Positions 1-11,000 of a stretch of DNA of 64,000 nt are shown here, one piece after another. The notes below the pieces were generated by a model. The model saw nothing but the letters and a program-made list of their open reading frames with translations. It did not search any database and was not told where the DNA came from. The translations under genes and the position numbers were made by a program. Source of the stretch: Odiellus spinosus (Eukaryota > Arthropoda > Arachnida > Opiliones > Phalangiidae). Positions within the stretch are counted from its first letter, which is position 1. Every line of letters starts with the position of its first letter. The stretch spans positions 4,746,254 through 4,810,253 of the forward strand of contig OY987239.1 of assembly GCA_963920705.1 (NCBI GenBank), read 5' to 3'.

Positions 1-345
1 CAATTATTGAAGAAGAAGCTTTTAAAAGTATAGCGTCAGTGCACGGTTCCTCCGAGTAAACGATATAAGAGCCTACAGCCACCCCCGTATAAGGAGGAAG
101 TGCGGTAGGAACTCCTGTCTCGATTACTACCGTCCGAAGCGTACAATTCTTGCAGCGGGTTTCACCTTCTTGTTCTATTTATATCTTTATATAGTCGAAC
201 GCGGACGCGGACAGACGAACAGAGGGGGTGTATGAGAAGATAGTCTCTCATTTCAGGTTGGTATTTAAAGCGCCGCCATTATTTGATGGGAACGCCGACT
301 CCGAATGGACTTGAAACGAGATTCCCAGCAAAATATAGCGAGTAA
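1..345. other. no recognisable feature
   Basis: I see no convincing gene or repeat here. It lies upstream of the first recognisable receptor exon and may hold earlier exons (amino-terminal domain) of that gene, but no reading frame is long or familiar enough to call. Confidence 0.4.
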
Positions 346-498
346 TTTAACTCGCGAATTAACTTCGTTTTAACGAGAATTGAGTTTCATTCGGAGATCA
401 CCGGCCGATTCCTACCATACAACGTCTCCGGCATCGCCACTAAAATATCGATCTTTCCAAACAGAGTCAAGAATGTGTTGGACTTTAGCGAAATAATG
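346..498 (+). CDS. IR gene 1, S1 ligand-binding exon
   Basis: The open frame begins after a TAA at 343 and ends at codon ATG 496-498 before GTAAAT. The peptide holds NVSGIATKISIFPNRV, then LDFS. In the ionotropic receptor family the S1 lobe has an Arg about five residues before a DFS/DFT motif, and that Arg contacts ligand, so the Arg appears retained. The true 5' edge is uncertain; AGs at 383-384 and 395-396 would both give phase-0 starts. Confidence 0.6.
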
Positions 499-1685
499 GT
501 AAATTCCGTTTAAGTCCAGTAATCTTTCGAGCGAGACTTGATGGGAGCGTCTCCACTTAGCGAAGCCGCGCCTGGTTCGTCAACCACTTGCCCCCACAGG
601 GTGAGGCGACAGACTTAACTAAAGCGAGGCTTAGCTAATCCACTCTCTTAACGAGAGATTACGGGTACCTGACCGGAAAGCATTATTTCCCGGCTCAATA
701 AGCTCCACACCCGAGTAAACTCCGCACCCGAGCCCGCGGCGCTTACATCCATGTACCTCTCGAAGATAGAAAATAAATAACGTTCTATAGTCATCGCTTA
801 TACCATTTTTCAGGAAGAGGGTGGCTATTTTTTTAGTTCCTTAGATTTATATACGATAATTATGGCCACATATCAGCGAGCAATAGATAAAAACTTCACC
901 CTATTGGCGCCGATTCAATCTTGGAAACCGTATCATTACTTCACTTGGGATCCACCGCTGGTTTGGAGACATTCCAGTTCACTCGTTGAAATTGACATTC
1001 AGGTAAACCGAATTAACGTTTTATAATTAATCAGGCTTCGCGCGGGCTCCAATTATCTTTGGGAGCTCGAATCTCAATTCCGAGCCAAGATCTAGAACGG
1101 TACTCGAAGGGTGTTGTGTCGAGTGGTGCATGGAAGGGAGTTCTCGAAGGTTAAATTATTTGCCGGAATTGAGATTGGAATTTGATCACGAGGTTTTTCA
1201 TTTCTCCGCTTCAACTCGAGAGAAAAGAGAAATTCGCTCGCTTATTTGTCCCATGATCGTCGTAACTATGTCCGTTCTCGGTTTCCGATCACCATCCCGC
1301 AGTCCGTCTGTTGTTTCTTTCTGATGATGTTTCTGTGCGCCACCACGATGTACTTGTCGACCAGATGTCTCCGCCGCCGGATCCCGACTACCACCGGGTT
1401 TGGAAACATTCTCTGGGACTTCGTCGCTTCGTTCTTCTTCGAGCGTAAGACCAGGGCTTCGCCCCACTGGCCAGCTTGGCTGGACGCTGATCGTTCGGTC
1501 TCGTTTCAGCCTTCCCTTCGGATTGGGGAATATTGTCGGTTCGTCTGGTCCTCGGTTTCTGGTTGTTGGGCATCACCATATTCTGCAACGAAATTAACGG
1601 CGTCTTCAAGGGGAAACTGTCCGTCAAAGAATACGCCGTCGTCGAGACCGAAGAAGACTTGGACAGGCTCGAGTACAAATTGCAG
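346..1685 (+). CDS. divergent ionotropic receptor (IR-like) gene 1, partial, multi-exon
   Basis: This is part of a chemosensory ionotropic-glutamate-receptor-like gene, expected to be a plasma-membrane cation channel subunit. Four coding blocks are visible. An S1 ligand-binding block at 346-498 holds the pattern R-x4-LDFS and ends at a GTAAAT donor. A pre-M1 block lies at 837-1002 (acceptor TTTTTTTAG, donor GTAAAC). An M1/pore block lies at about 1228-1444 (donor GTAAGA). An M2 block lies at 1510-1685 (acceptor CTCGTTTCAG, donor GTTAAG) with WLLGITIFCNEING followed by a VxxYAVVETEEDL stretch, like the family's TM segment and SFLTV-x-IDTxEDL region. The 1445-1509 intron is 65 bp and phase 1. 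The block order and that phase match IR gene 2 at 55.8-62.5 kb. The S2 and last transmembrane exons are not visible; they may be in the 200-N gap or beyond. The join from 498 to 837 does not close in phase, so an exon or boundary there is unresolved. Confidence 0.68.
837..1002 (+). CDS. IR gene 1, S1/pre-M1 exon
   Basis: It begins after a run of T and AG (835-836) and ends at CAG|GTAAAC. The last residues read SSLVEIDIQ, which parallels SSTMDIIKIDII at the end of the equivalent block in IR gene 2. In both genes a phase-0 GT donor follows at the same place. That shared position is the main evidence that this is a real exon. Confidence 0.55.
1228..1444 (+). CDS. IR gene 1, M1/pore exon
   Basis: The frame encodes a hydrophobic segment (VCCFFLMMFLCATTMYLSTR) followed by a basic stretch and WDFVASFFFE, as expected for M1 and the pore loop of an ionotropic receptor. 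It ends one base into a codon at 1444 before GTAAGA. The 5' edge could also be 1303, after CCCGCAG. Both starts are phase 0 and fit the preceding exon. Confidence 0.58.
1510..1685 (+). CDS. IR gene 1, M2 exon
   Basis: The acceptor CTCGTTTCAG precedes 1510. Two bases complete the split codon (Pro), then RLVLGFWLLGITIF and later VKEYAVVETEEDLDRLEYKL. This aligns by eye with IR gene 2 at 57357-57580 (RMVLTTWLL, then VTSYDLIDRYEDAL). It ends CAG|GTTAAG in phase 0, as in gene 2. Confidence 0.65.
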
Positions 1686-1802
1686 GTTAAGTAGGAAGAA
1701 GAAGGGGGAGGTAGGGCAACTCGATTTCGAGATGGCGCCATTCCGATAACCTTAAATTGATCGTCGGATAAGGATGGATTTCATTCATACGAGGCTCGAA
1801 TG

Positions 1803-2002
1803 NNNNNNNNNNNNNNNNNNNNNNNNNNNNNNNNNNNNNNNNNNNNNNNNNNNNNNNNNNNNNNNNNNNNNNNNNNNNNNNNNNNNNNNNNNNNNNNNNN
1901 NNNNNNNNNNNNNNNNNNNNNNNNNNNNNNNNNNNNNNNNNNNNNNNNNNNNNNNNNNNNNNNNNNNNNNNNNNNNNNNNNNNNNNNNNNNNNNNNNNNN
2001 NN
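1803..2002. other. assembly gap (200 N)
   Basis: Exactly 200 consecutive N. The round number suggests an arbitrary scaffold gap, so the true distance is unknown. It lies just downstream of the last visible exon of IR gene 1. Confidence 0.98.
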
Positions 2003-2204
2003 GAAAACATACGCTTTGGTTATAACGAAAGTTTCATAATTGCGCTTGACTTCTCTTTTAGTTGTTTCAAACAAAACTAATTAGTGGAGCATAATTAGTT
2101 CTTTACAAGTGAGACTGTCACCATTTTAGTTTTATCATACTATTTAAACGCTATATTCAAAGTTTTAACCTCTGGGTTGACACGTTTTTAAGAAACTTCA
2201 AAAT

Positions 2205-2815
2205 TAAAAATATATAGGTAATTTATTTTCCAATATATGACGTAGTTTATTTCTGGTACGTAATTAACGACAATTTTCATACGAAAGGTAGTTGACTTGA
2301 TCTAGATTAAGTCCTTTTACGAAAAAGACCGCGCGATAGAGACCTTATCACGCGCGAGAATCAACTGTAGGCTCTACAATAGCGAAATGACGCGACCATA
2401 GAGATGAGGTCGTATTACGGGCAATTTTTATTTTAAAAATTTCGAAAATGGGCAATTATAAAATATGTATTTTAACTGTCGCGGTTATTAGGGTCGTATC
2501 TTATCCGTGTCTTCTCCTAGAGTGTCGAAGCTTCGTATCACGAATAGCCCAATTTTTAATCTACAAAATGAGCTCTTCCATCTTTAAATAGACCCAACCA
2601 AAGTTAAGTTTTACAGTTTTAAATGAAAGTGTTCACAAATAGAAGGGTACGCGCGTTCAGATTTAAAATTTTTAAAATTGGTGATTGTAAAAAATGTATT
2701 TTTACAGTCGATGTAGTTTTGTTCTATGACATATGTATATATATTTTGAATCGTTTTTTAACGATCTTTCCGAAAATTTGACTCAATTACCATTTGGATT
2801 TCATGAAAAAGCATT
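2205..2815 (-). mobile_element. family B repeat, near-full copy
   Basis: One of about ten copies of a non-coding repeat. Diagnostic words on this strand are AAAAAGACCGCGCGA, TCACGCGCGAGAATCAACTG, a TAGACCCAACCAAAGTTAAG block, and GAATCGTTTTTTAACGA near the end. The same blocks recur in the same order at 5840-6385, 15770-16205 and 22985-24262, some in reverse. No coding capacity is seen. Confidence 0.7.
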
Positions 2816-3059
2816 TACAGCCTTATTTAAATATATATTTAATTCAATGTAGAAATTTAAGGTTAACAAATTTCGAGGATTATATAACCATAATCTGAAT
2901 TAACGGGCGCGAAAGACGCTCTGTTAAGTACATTCTGTAAACTGATTAGACAGACGCCACTAGAGAGTAGTCAATTATAAAGCGGAAGCGAGCGAGAGAG
3001 GGGCTTCCGCCTTGTTTAGTCCATTTGATCCTCATTAAACGTATAACTCTCATCTCTCT

Positions 3060-3390
3060 ACATAGAAGATTGGATAGATGCCGATGAAACTCTCCTTTGA
3101 AGTGTAAGCCCTGTAATCGATTTAAACCGTTTCATAACGTTTAGTTTTAGTTGTGTGAACAGGAAACCTTCTTTTATCAAATCTATTTGATTCGATTTCT
3201 CGAAACTGCTTCGAGAACCAGTTTCGTACCGATTCGGTTTCAACAACCGATAGATGAAGCTACGATAAATCGATTTATAAAGCTAATGCGTGAAATCGTG
3301 ACGCTTAAAACTATACTTGGCGATTTGAATATCGGTTTGATTTTAACGTTTCAAATCGATTAAGATGTGCTAGTGTGACCGTAGCTAAAT
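3060..3390 (+). mobile_element. family C repeat
   Basis: A repeat of about 280 bp shared with 14763-15020, 31935-32240, 35868-36135 and a fragment at 27974-28075. Diagnostic words are TTCGATTTCTCGAAACTGCT, GAACCAGTTTCGTACCGATT and TAGTGTGACC. The first 50 bases carry a GCCGATGAAAC block also found in the foldback at 18122-18483. It is non-coding. Confidence 0.65.
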
Positions 3391-4185
3391 ATATCCCAAG
3401 AATCAAGAAAAATGCCAAGAATATAACTGAGCTGAAAAAAGGGAAATCCTTTATCTAATAGACTAAATTCCAAGTCTGTAATTGAGAATAGCGAAACGAA
3501 TTAAGCGTGGGAACGCTAGAGCTCGGGATTGTTTTTACATACAGGAATGGCTGGGAGCAAATCACGCGCAACCTACATGTCTCGAAGCCTTTCCCCATGA
3601 AAAAAGAGATAAACTAATATACTTCAAAGAAGGATATTTTCGGCTTCTGATAAGAACTTCGTCCTTACGGATACTGAAACTTAATTCGATGAACGTTGAT
3701 GCATCGAAACTCCTTGGGAAAAGCCGGACTGTTCTCTGGATTTCAAATAAATTGTTTGCCTCCTTGCAGTCCGTTTCAAATACGTAAGAAACTGCGAGCA
3801 AGATGGCAATAATTTGATAAAATAAGATCTAATTAAAGAGCTTCGGCTAGGAGTCTTTTTCTTTGGAAAGTATCCAATTATGGTCCTAAAATATAAATTA
3901 TGATATGAAAACACATTCTAAGTAAAATTGCAAGAAACATAAATTGTTCTTTTTTTAAAAATAACATTAAAATTAAAACATGTCAAATTTACCATTTATT
4001 TGGTGATTAAATACTAATTTGGAGATTTTTAAGTTAGGGATATACTATGAAATCAAGTTTTTTCCTGACGTAACTTGACTCGGTTCTATGTTAAGGCCCA
4101 TTTTCGGGTACATACACGGTATACCGTATATATTTTTATGATTTAATCTTCGGGTAACTTAACTTTAATGCAAATAGTCAATAAT
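3391..4185. other. unassigned stretch
   Basis: There is no recognised gene. An open frame of 101 codons at 3482-3787 (+) has no familiar motif, and I do not call it. The rest is AT-rich. Confidence 0.35.
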
Positions 4186-4510
4186 TAATGTGAGGCTGAA
4201 AATTGAAAAGCATTTTCGAAATGATCGTTAAAAAATATTTTCGTGCAAGAGTAAAAATACTGAATAAAAATCCCCTGAAATACTACTTCATCACCATAGT
4301 CACGTGAATCTCGCGCCAGAGTGATAAGATCGCTTTCGCGCGGTCTTTTTCGTAAAAGTACTTAATCCAGATCAAGTCGATTACCTTTCGAATGAAAATT
4401 ATCGTTAATTACGTCCCAGAAATAAACTACATAATTTGGACATTATCATTATGAAGTTTCTTTCTAAGGCGTCAACGGGAACAGATATAAAGTTTTGAAT
4501 ATTTCGTTTG
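4186..4510 (+). mobile_element. family B repeat, reverse-order copy, internally deleted
   Basis: It contains the words GCATTTTCGAAATGATCGTT, TCGCGCGGTCTTTT TCG and CTTAATCCAGATCAAG with the spacing seen in other family B copies, but lacks the CCCAACCAAAG block. Confidence 0.6.
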
Positions 4511-5026
4511 GACATCATTATCCAATCACCGGTGTTGTCTACCCCTGGCGATTTGAATCGATATATTTTACATATTCGTAGACGAAATTAAATCTTCCTA
4601 TTACGGATAATACTTTATATTGGTTCCTACGCTGTTCCCAATATTATAATCAAAGTAATGCCGATATAGTGTCGACCAGGTCACTAAGAGCACTTAGTCC
4701 GCTGTTTTGGGATTCGAAATTTTACTCGCAGTATATTCGGTACATATTAAATGTTAATTTAATTAGATTCTTTGCCAGCTCTCTCTAATTGTTTGCCCAA
4801 TAAACTGTCGGGTTTCGGTATGCGCTTAGCGCACTTCGAGGTTCAAATCCCGAGTCTTAGTCGCCCGCAATCGCCAATTTCAATTTCAATGGATAGCTAT
4901 CAAAAGCCCGCGGGCTTTCTATAAGGGGGCTTATATCTATCGCGCAGCTCGTCTCCTTTAATCTCTAAGAGCCACCACGGAGGAATAATACAAAGGTAGA
5001 GACAGACCTGAGGAAATCAGAAGTAG
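4511..5026. other. unassigned stretch with a tRNA T-arm-like remnant
   Basis: No gene seen. A GAGGTTCAAATCCCGAG string near 4838-4855 resembles a tRNA T-loop or RNA polymerase III B box, but no full cloverleaf can be drawn. Confidence 0.25.
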
Positions 5027-5502
5027 TGCTCGGAATTCGTATAATTTTTATTAATTGGATAAAATCTACTAAATTTTGATATATATTATCCGTTTGATTA
5101 AAAATAGGCTATTTTTCATTAGAGTTAACTTATTCGAAGATAAAGTTAAAAAACGTTTTTATCCAAAAATGGCCTTATCTTAGAATATTATCCGCGTGAT
5201 CCGTTCGGATAAAAACATTCAAAAATTATTTTCATTAAAAATATTGAATGAAAAGACGATTTAAAAGACAATTTGAAATATTTACTTATATTTTATTCTG
5301 GAAACGTGAATGTTTCTTATCCTTCGTTATACGTTTGAAAACGAGTTATTTGTAGGTAGATAAAGCGGCGAAGGCTTATCTTCGGGTAAACCTTTCAACA
5401 ATTATACGAACATAGAGATTTCATTTTTTTCGTTCCAATCAATTTATCCCAAAATAAAATATCTGAAAATATACGAAGATAATGGATATCCGATTCCGAA
5501 AT
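5027..5502 (+). mobile_element. TA-flanked MITE (GAGCTCGGA family)
   Basis: A non-autonomous element with left end GCTCGGAATTCGTATAA and right end GGATATCCGATTCCGA. Family hallmarks inside are CGGATAAAAAC, GATAAAGCGGCGAAGGC and GAAAATATACGAA. The termini are slightly eroded here. Better copies show 9-bp TIRs (GAGCTCGGA) flanked by TA, which fits mobilisation by a Tc1/mariner-type transposase. No transposase of that type is visible in the window. Confidence 0.75.
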
Positions 5503-5839
5503 CTACCTTTAACTGAAGCCTTTGTATCTTTCTACCGTGGAGCGACGATCATTCTAGTCGGCTTCAAGCAGCAATTGGTAACATCCATCCAGATGTGGAT
5601 TCCGTGTATAATATATCTGGTTATAACGCTTTCGATTTCCCTACGTATAAACTTTAGTCTCACACTAAATCTTCGCTTGATTTGAGAAATGGCAAATCAT
5701 AATCTTCGAGGAATTGCCGTAACATTTTGGGTACATTATTTTTATTTAATTTATTCGCATATCCAAATTAATTTAATATTAATAATAATTATTATTAATT
5801 TATTATTGTTAATAATTAAACCTTATTTGATGTCGATTT

Positions 5840-6385
5840 TTTCCTAATGAAAATTGAGTATCATTTTCGGCTTGATCGTTAAAAAACGATTCAAAATTTA
5901 TAGATATATGTCATAGAACAAAATTACAGCGACAGTAAAAATACATATTTTATAATCGCCATTTCTGAAATTTTGAAATCTGAACGCACGCTTCTATTTG
6001 TGAACACTTTCATATAAAAATGTATAGCTTAACTTTGAACGCGTCTATTTAAAGATGGAAGAGCTCATTTTTTAGATTAAGAATGGGGCTATTCGCGGAA
6101 CACAATTTCAACACTCTACGAAAAGACACGGATAAGATACGACCCTATTTTTATAATTATCATTTTCGAAATTTTAAAAAATAAAAATTCCCCACAAACT
6201 ACGTCATCACTATGGTCGTCTGATTTCGCAATTGTTAAGAGCACCTACAGTTAATTCTCGCGCTGGCACGACTGATAAGGTCGCTTTCGCGCGGTTTTTT
6301 CGTAAAAGTACTTAATCCATACCATTCGAATGAAAATTAAGATTAATTACGTTACAGAAATATACTAGGTCATATATTAAGGAAG
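5840..6385 (+). mobile_element. family B repeat
   Basis: Carries the full word order of the family: CGTTAAAAAACGATTCAAAA, ATGTCATAGAACAAAATTAC, the AAGTTAA/GGGTC block, CGCGCGGTTTTTTCG and ATTAATTACGTTACAGAAAT. Orientation is opposite to the copy at 2205-2815. Confidence 0.7.
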
Positions 6386-6797
6386 AAAAGTACCAAAATA
6401 TGCGATCATATTTAACATGACCAAATAGCCGAACTTTTCTAGTTATTTCGTAGCATGTCTATGGTTATCATTTAATAGAAATTAAGTGCTATGTATAAGT
6501 GGTATGTATATTTTTCTTTATATATACATTATATTATATATATATATCAAAAATAAGATATGCATATACGCCCCACTATAGAACTTTGGTAATATATTCT
6601 AAAGAGAGTAGTCAAACTTAGCCAAATTAGCATAGAATTGCTTTCTGTTGGATCGTGCTTCCGGCATCGATATTGAAAGGAGAATCCTGGCTAAAGAATG
6701 TTTAGACAGTTCGAATTTCTATAGATCTATTGAATCTTAGGCTGCAACAGAAACGACTGCGTAACCTTCAAAATATGAAACAGTCACTTCATGTTTA

Positions 6798-7330
6798 GAG
6801 CTCGGAATTTGTATACATTTTGTTAAATGGATAAAAATCAACTAAATTCTGATGTATATTATCCGTTTGATTAAAAATATACTATTTTTCATTCGAGTTA
6901 ACTTATTCCAAGATAAAGTAAAAAAACGTAGTCCATATCCGTTTTTATCCAAAAATGCCCTTATCTTAGAATATTATCCGCGTTATACGTTCGGATAAAA
7001 AACATTCAAAATTTATTTTCCTGAAAAATAACGAATAAAAAGATGATTTAAAATCTTAGTTTCGTTGTTTTATTTATATTCTTCGAATTAAAAGTCAATT
7101 TGAAATTTTTTCTTATATTTTATTCTGGAAACGCGGATGTTTCTTATCCATCGTTAAACGTTTGAAAACGAGTAATTTGTAGATAGATAAAGCGGCGAAG
7201 GCTTATCTTCGGGTAAATCTTATATGTTTAACAATTTTACGAATATAGACATTTCATTGTTTTAGTTTCAAAGAATTTAACCAAAAACATAATATCTGAA
7301 AATATACGAAAAACAGAAGATTCCGAGCTC
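6798..7330 (+). mobile_element. TA-flanked MITE, complete ends
   Basis: The left end reads TA|GAGCTCGGAATTTG and the right end CCGAGCTC|TA, so both 9-bp TIRs and the TA duplication survive. The interior shares the family words (ATTATCCGTTTGATTAAAAA, GCGGCGAAGGCTTATCTTCG). Length is about 533 bp. Confidence 0.85.
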
Positions 7331-7750
7331 TATTCGAAATATTTGAGAATTAAATGGCCGATAAACTTCTACGTAAGCGGCATCAATTGTTTTATATCTA
7401 TTATTCTAAACCATGGAATATAAGCTATAAAACGAGTTTTCGCTTCATTTATTATTTATTTTCATTCGTGGATTTTTTTCAATTTAAATTTTTTCCGCGG
7501 AATATTTTGAGATGGGTATGAAAATCTTTCGAACGGTTTTGGATTTTCAAGCGTTATCGTTGTTGGTGATCGAGAATGCAGAACCAATGAACATATTTTC
7601 TAAACACGACTGAAACTACATAGAAAAGTCCACGCGCAAAAAGGATTGGGGTAAAGCTTTGAGTGTCTTAGTTTTATATTCACGGACATAATACAGGTCG
7701 CTTTTCGATAGGGGAAAAGCGGACAAGGGAGGGTGAACCTAAGAAGATTT
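7331..7750. other. no recognisable feature
   Basis: AT-rich sequence between a MITE and the minisatellite. No gene, repeat family or RNA is recognised. Confidence 0.4.
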
Positions 7751-8040
7751 TACTCTCTTCTTTGATACGACATTTCTTCTCTGATAAAGAATTATCTTCT
7801 AGCTCCGATAAGGAATTATATTCCAGCTCCGATAAATAACTCTCCATTTCTCCGAAGAAGAATTTTACATTTCTATGAAGAATTTTACGTTTCTCCTCCG
7901 AAGAATTTTACACTCCTCCGAAGAATTTTCCATTTCTCCGTAGAAGAATTTTTCATTTCTGTGTAGAAGAATTCTGCATTTCTTCGTAGAATAATTCTCC
8001 ACTTCTCCTTAGAAGAATTCTTCATTTCTCCTTAGAAGAA
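7751..8040. repeat. degenerate left edge of the 23-bp minisatellite
   Basis: Diverged relatives of the unit (GAAGAATTTTAC, GAAGAATTTTCCATTTCTCC and similar) grade into the homogeneous core. Decay toward an array edge with a uniform centre is the usual signature of unequal exchange. Confidence 0.75.
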
Positions 8041-11000
8041 TTCTCCATTTCTCCTTAGAAGAATTCTCCATATCTCCTTAGAAGAATTCTCCATATCTCT
8101 GAAGAAGAATTCTCCATATCTCCGAAGAAGAATTCTCCATATCTCCGAAGAAGAATTCTCCATATCTCCGAAGAAGAATTCTCCATATCTCCGAAGAAGA
8201 ATTCTCCATATCTCCGAAGAAGAATTCTCCATATCTCCGAAGAAGAATTTTTCATTTCTGTGTAGAAGAATTCTGCATTTCTTCGTAGAATAATTCTCCA
8301 CTTCTCCTTAGAAGAATTCTTCATTTCTCCTTAGAAGAATTCTCCATTTCTCCTTAGAAGAATTCTCCATATCTCCTTAGAAGAATTCTCCATATCTCCG
8401 AAGAAGAATTCTCCATATCTCCGAAGAAGAATTCTCCATATCTCCGAAGAAGAATTCTCCATATCTCCGAAGAAGAATTCTCCATATCTCCGAAGAAGAA
8501 TTCTCCATATCTCCGAAGAAGAATTCTCCATATCTCCGAAGAAGAATTCTCCATATCTCCGAAGAAGAATTCTCCATATCTCCGAAGAAGAATTCTCCAT
8601 ATCTCCGAAGAAGAATTCTCCATATCTCCGAAGAAGAATTCTCCATATCTCCGAAGAAGAATTCTCCATATCTCCGAAGAAGAATTCTCCATATCTCCGA
8701 AGAAGAATTCTCCATATCTCCGAAGAAGAATTCTCCATATCTCCGAAGAAGAATTCTCCATATCTCCGAAGAAGAATTCTCCATATCTCCGAAGAAGAAT
8801 TCTCCATATCTCCGAAGAAGAATTCTCCATATCTCCGAAGAAGAATTCTCCATATCTCCGAAGAAGAATTCTCCATATCTCCGAAGAAGAATTCTCCATA
8901 TCTCCGAAGAAGAATTCTCCATATCTCCGAAGAAGAATTCTCCATATCTCCGAAGAAGAATTCTCCATATCTCCGAAGAAGAATTCTCCATATCTCCGAA
9001 GAAGAGTTCTCCATATCTCGAAGAAGAATTCTCCATATCTCCGAAGAAGAGTTCTCCATATCTCCGAAGAAGAATTCTCCATATCTCCGAAGAAGAATTC
9101 TCCATATCTCCGAAGAAGAATTCTCCATATCTCCGAAGAAGAATTCTCCATATCTCCGAAGAAGAATTCTCCATATCTCCGAAGAAGAATTCTCCATATC
9201 TCCGAAGAAGAATTCTCCATATCTCCGAAGAAGAATTCTCCATATCTCCGAAGAAGAATTCTCCATATCTCCGAAGAAGAATTCTCCATATCTCCGAAGA
9301 AGAATTCTCCATATCTCCGAAGAAGAATTCTCCATATCTCCGAAGAAGAATTCTCCATATCTCCGAAGAAGAATTCTCCATATCTCCGAAGAAGAATTCT
9401 CCATATCTCCGAAGAAGAATTCTCCATATCTCCGAAGAAGAATTCTCCATATCTCCGAAGAAGAATTCTCCATATCTCCGAAGAAGAATTCTCCATATCT
9501 CCGAAGAAGAATTCTCCATATCTCCGAAGAAGAATTCTCCATATCTCCGAAGAATTCTCCATATCTCCGAAGAATTCTCCATATCTCCGAAGAAGAATTC
9601 TCCATATCTCCGAAGAAGAATTCTCCATATCTCCGAAGAAGAATTCTCCATATCTCCGAAGAAGAATTCTCCATATCTCCGAAGAATTCTCCATATCTCC
9701 GAAGAATTCTCCATATCTCCGAAGAAGAATTCTTCATATCTCCGAAGAAGAATTCTCCATATCTCCGAAAAAGAATTCTCCATATCTCCGAAGAAGAATT
9801 CTCCATATCTCCGAAGAAGAATTCTCCATATCTCCGAAGAAGAATTCTCCATATCTCCGAAGAAGAATTCTCCATATCTCCGAAGAATTCTCCATATCTC
9901 CGAAGAAGAATTCTCCATATCTCCGAAGAAGAATTCTCCATATCTCCAAAGAAGAATTCTCCATATCTCCGAAGAATTCTCCATATCTCCGAAGAAGAAT
10001 TCTCCATATCTCCGAAGAAGAATTCTCCATATCTCCGAAGAAGAATTCTCCATATCTCCGAAGAAGAATTCTCCATATCTCCGAAGAATTCTCCATATCT
10101 CCGAAGAATTCTCCATATCTCCGAAGAAGAATTCTTCATATCTCCGAAGAAGAATTCTCCATATCTCCGAAAAAGAATTCTCCATATCTCCGAAGAAGAA
10201 TTCTCCATATCTCCGAAGAAGAATTCTCCATATCTCCGAAGAAGAATTCTCCATATCTCCGAAGAAGAATTCTCCATATCTCCGAAGAATTCTCCATATC
10301 TCCGAAGAAGAATTCTCCATATCTCCGAAGAAGAATTCTCCATATCTCCAAAGAAGAATTCTCCATATCTCCGAAGAAGAATTCTCCATATCTCCGAAGA
10401 AGAATTCTCCATATCTCCGAAGAAGAATTCTCCATATCTCCGAAGAAGAATTCTCCATATCTCCGAAGAAGAATTCTCCATATCTCCGAAGAAGAATTTT
10501 TCATTTCTGTGTAGAAGAATTCTGCATTTCTTCGTAGAATAATTCTCCACTTCTCCTTAGAAGAATTCTTCATTTCTCCTTAGAAGAATTCTCCATTTCT
10601 CCTTAGAAGAATTCTCCATATCTCCTTAGAAGAATTCTCCATATCTCCGAAGAAGAATTCTCCATATCTCCGAAGAAGAATTCTCCATATCTCCGAAGAA
10701 GAATTCTCCATATCTCCGAAGAAGAATTCTCCATATCTCCGAAGAAGAATTCTCCATATCTCCGAAGAAGAATTCTCCATATCTCCGAAGAAGAATTCTC
10801 CATATCTCCGAAGAAGAATTCTCCATATCTCCGAAGAAGAATTCTCCATATCTCCGAAGAAGAATTCTCCATATCTCCGAAGAAGAATTCTCCATATCTC
10901 CGAAGAAGAATTCTCCATATCTCCGAAGAAGAATTCTCCATATCTCCGAAGAAGAATTCTCCATATCTCCGAAGAAGAATTCTCCATATCTCCGAAGAAG

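Noticed and set aside
4826..4862. tRNA-like T-arm (GAGGTTCAAATCCCGAG).
   Set aside because: No matching acceptor stem, D-arm or consistent anticodon arm could be drawn around it. At best it is a decayed tRNA-derived fragment.
8331..10550. A 739-codon open frame on - across the 23-bp minisatellite, with similar long frames in the other two - frames.
   Set aside because: The 23-bp unit has no stop in any of six frames, so every frame stays open. For a random 23-mer the chance of this is about (61/64)^46, near 0.11. All three frames give the same 23-residue cycle, there is no non-repetitive coding flank, and + is equally open.
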